Shown here: positions 33,689 to 34,494 of the stretch, in pieces
How the letters are laid out: each line of letters opens with the position of its first letter
Numbering within the stretch: the stretch's first letter is position 1
From: an uncultured Alphaproteobacteria bacterium
GTDB taxonomy: Bacteria; Pseudomonadota; Alphaproteobacteria; HIMB59; GCA-002718135
Assembly: GCA_902522015.1 (NCBI GenBank)
Contig: CABYTX010000010.1
Coordinates: 1 to 34,494, forward strand
DNA length: 34,494 bases
Direction: 5' to 3'
Position numbers and translations under genes: made by a program
The notes under the pieces: model-generated
What the model was told of the DNA's origin: nothing
Seen by the model: the letters and a program-made list of their open reading frames with translations, nothing else
The model's database searches: none

Positions 33689-33828
33689 TAACGGGAGATA
33701 CTGAAATTTCAGAGCCGAAGGAGCAACGACCCGGAAACTCTCAGGCACAATGGACCGTTAAAAAAAAACTCTGGAAAAGAGCATTTAGCTCTACCGAAGG
33801 TGAAAAGCTCTCAGGTAAAAAGACAGAG
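33689..33828 (+). promoter_or_regulatory. Tandem glycine riboswitch
   Basis: Two glycine aptamers in a row. Aptamer I is closed by TAACGG (33689-33694)/CCGTTA (33755-33760) and has the conserved GAGCCGAAGGAGCAA and ACTCTCAGGCACAATGGAC. Aptamer II is closed by CTCTG (33769-33773)/CAGAG (33824-33828) with TACCGAAGGTGAAAAGC and CTCTCAGGTAAAAAGACAGAG. The short A-rich linker between them is typical. It precedes gcvT, so glycine would switch on its own breakdown. No terminator lies between it and gcvT, so control is probably on translation; this part is inference. Confidence 0.95.
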
Positions 33829-33837
33829 GGGTAGCTT

Positions 33838-33841
33838 GGAG
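33838..33841 (+). promoter_or_regulatory. Shine-Dalgarno that sets the gcvT start
   Basis: GGAG (33838-33841) lies 7 nt before TTG 33849 and 10 nt after the second aptamer's closing stem. It picks this TTG over the internal ATG at 33931. Confidence 0.65.
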
Positions 33842-33848
33842 AATTTAT

Positions 33849-34494
33849 TTGAACCAGTTACCAATAGACATTCCGCTGAAAAATTTTCATCAAAATAATG
33901 GTGCAAAGATATTGCCATTTGCAGGTTTTAATATGCCTATTAATTATAAAACTGGAATAATTAATGAACACAAAAACGTAAGAAATCATTCTGGTATTTT
34001 TGATGTTAGTCATATGGGGCAAATTTTAATTGAAAATAATGAATCTTATTTACATAAATTAGAAAAATATATTCCATTACAATTAAAAAAATTAATTAAA
34101 AATAGATCGCATTATTCATTTTTGCTCAATAAAGATGGTGGTGTTATTGATGATCTAATTATTTCAAATATTGATATTAAAGATAAGTCATATTTATATA
34201 TTGTTTATAATGCATCTCGAAAAAAAGAAGACGAAGAAATATTTATTTCTTGCGCTCCTAATGCAGAAAAAATTTATAACAAAAATTGTTTATTCGCGAT
34301 CCAGGGACCTGACTCTATTAATGTTTTAAAAAATATTATTGATATTCCAAATGATATGAATTTTTTTGATATTCTAATAAGTAAATACAATAACAATGAA
34401 ATAATAGTAAGTAGATCAGGTTATACTGGTGAAGATGGTTTTGAACTTTCTATTCCAAATGAAAGTGCAGAAAATTTAATTACTAATTTACTTA
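33849..34494 (+). CDS. gcvT: Glycine cleavage system T protein (aminomethyltransferase), 5' part
   Basis: The frame is open to the window edge; 215 codons are present of about 365. GcvT takes the methylamine from lipoylated GcvH and passes the one-carbon unit to tetrahydrofolate, releasing ammonia. Visible are the N-terminal IPLKNFHQNNGAKILPFAGFNMPINY, FDVSHMGQI, NKDGGVIDDLIIS, FAIQGPDS and SRSGYTGEDGFELSIP, all GcvT signatures. A TTG start at 33849 is chosen because the N-terminal segment is conserved and a Shine-Dalgarno fits. It is not in the ORF track because no stop lies in the window. It is directly controlled by the glycine riboswitch. Confidence 0.93.
   Translation, partial: MNQLPIDIPLKNFHQNNGAKILPFAGFNMPINYKTGIINEHKNVRNHSGIFDVSHMGQILIENNESYLHKLEKYIPLQLKKLIKNRSHYSFLLNKDGGVIDDLIISNIDIKDKSYLYIVYNASRKKEDEEIFISCAPNAEKIYNKNCLFAIQGPDSINVLKNIIDIPNDMNFFDILISKYNNNEIIVSRSGYTGEDGFELSIPNESAENLITNLL

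Overview
The window is very AT-rich, densely packed DNA. Gaps are short, many neighbours overlap by 1-16 bp, and GTG/TTG starts are common. Gene content and order point to a streamlined, probably marine alphaproteobacterium of the SAR11/HIMB59 kind. The supporting signs are an AapJQMP amino-acid transporter, an Asn-Cys tRNA pair, a pcm-tolC-DUF2497(PopZ)-valS block, an xthA/erpA-dgt-argS-SPOR-scpAB-tatABC-serS-pcm block, a GAAC-N7-GAAC LexA box and a tandem glycine riboswitch on gcvT. The exact lineage cannot be fixed from this sequence alone. No transposase, integrase, phage gene or CRISPR array was seen.

Layout. (1) 1-2125 (+): end of an operon with a partial 5-deoxy-glucuronate isomerase (iolB), a class II aldolase that may be the inositol-pathway aldolase, a short MTA/SAH-nucleosidase-like protein and a cupin-like protein. 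(2) 2139-4033 (-): metC-like lyase translationally coupled to a TauE/SafE exporter. (3) 4195-8303 (+): aapJ, a strong hairpin, then aapQMP. (4) 8305-9006 (-): stand-alone alanyl-tRNA editing protein (AlaX). (5) 9069-10865 (+): LexA box and umuDC, an SOS translesion operon. (6) 10872-11067 (-): tRNA-Asn and tRNA-Cys. (7) 11192-17825 (+): isoaspartyl methyltransferase-like protein, TolC, a very small PopZ-like protein, valS and ilvD. (8) 17828-18940 (-): xthA and erpA. (9) 18995-26998 (+): dgt, argS, SPOR protein, scpA, scpB, tatA, tatB, tatC, serS, pcm; nagZ and surE, which sit in this block in relatives, are absent. (10) 26983-29189 (-): MATE transporter and rlmJ. (11) 29317-31699 (+): cold-shock protein, a small membrane protein, a secreted EF-hand protein, a DjlA-like co-chaperone and a threonine/serine dehydratase. 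(12) 31696-32802 (-): anmK. (13) 32888-33040: a candidate small RNA made of three consecutive hairpins plus a strong terminator, with a fitting promoter. (14) 33083-34494 (+): a CMP/dCMP-type deaminase, a tandem glycine riboswitch and the start of gcvT.

Most of the window is ordinary core metabolism. Five items deserve a second look: the hairpin-array RNA at 32.9-33.04 kb, the 94-residue PopZ-like protein, the uncharacterised cupin/nucleosidase pair behind iolB, the metC-tauE pair, and the csp/small membrane/EF-hand/DjlA run.
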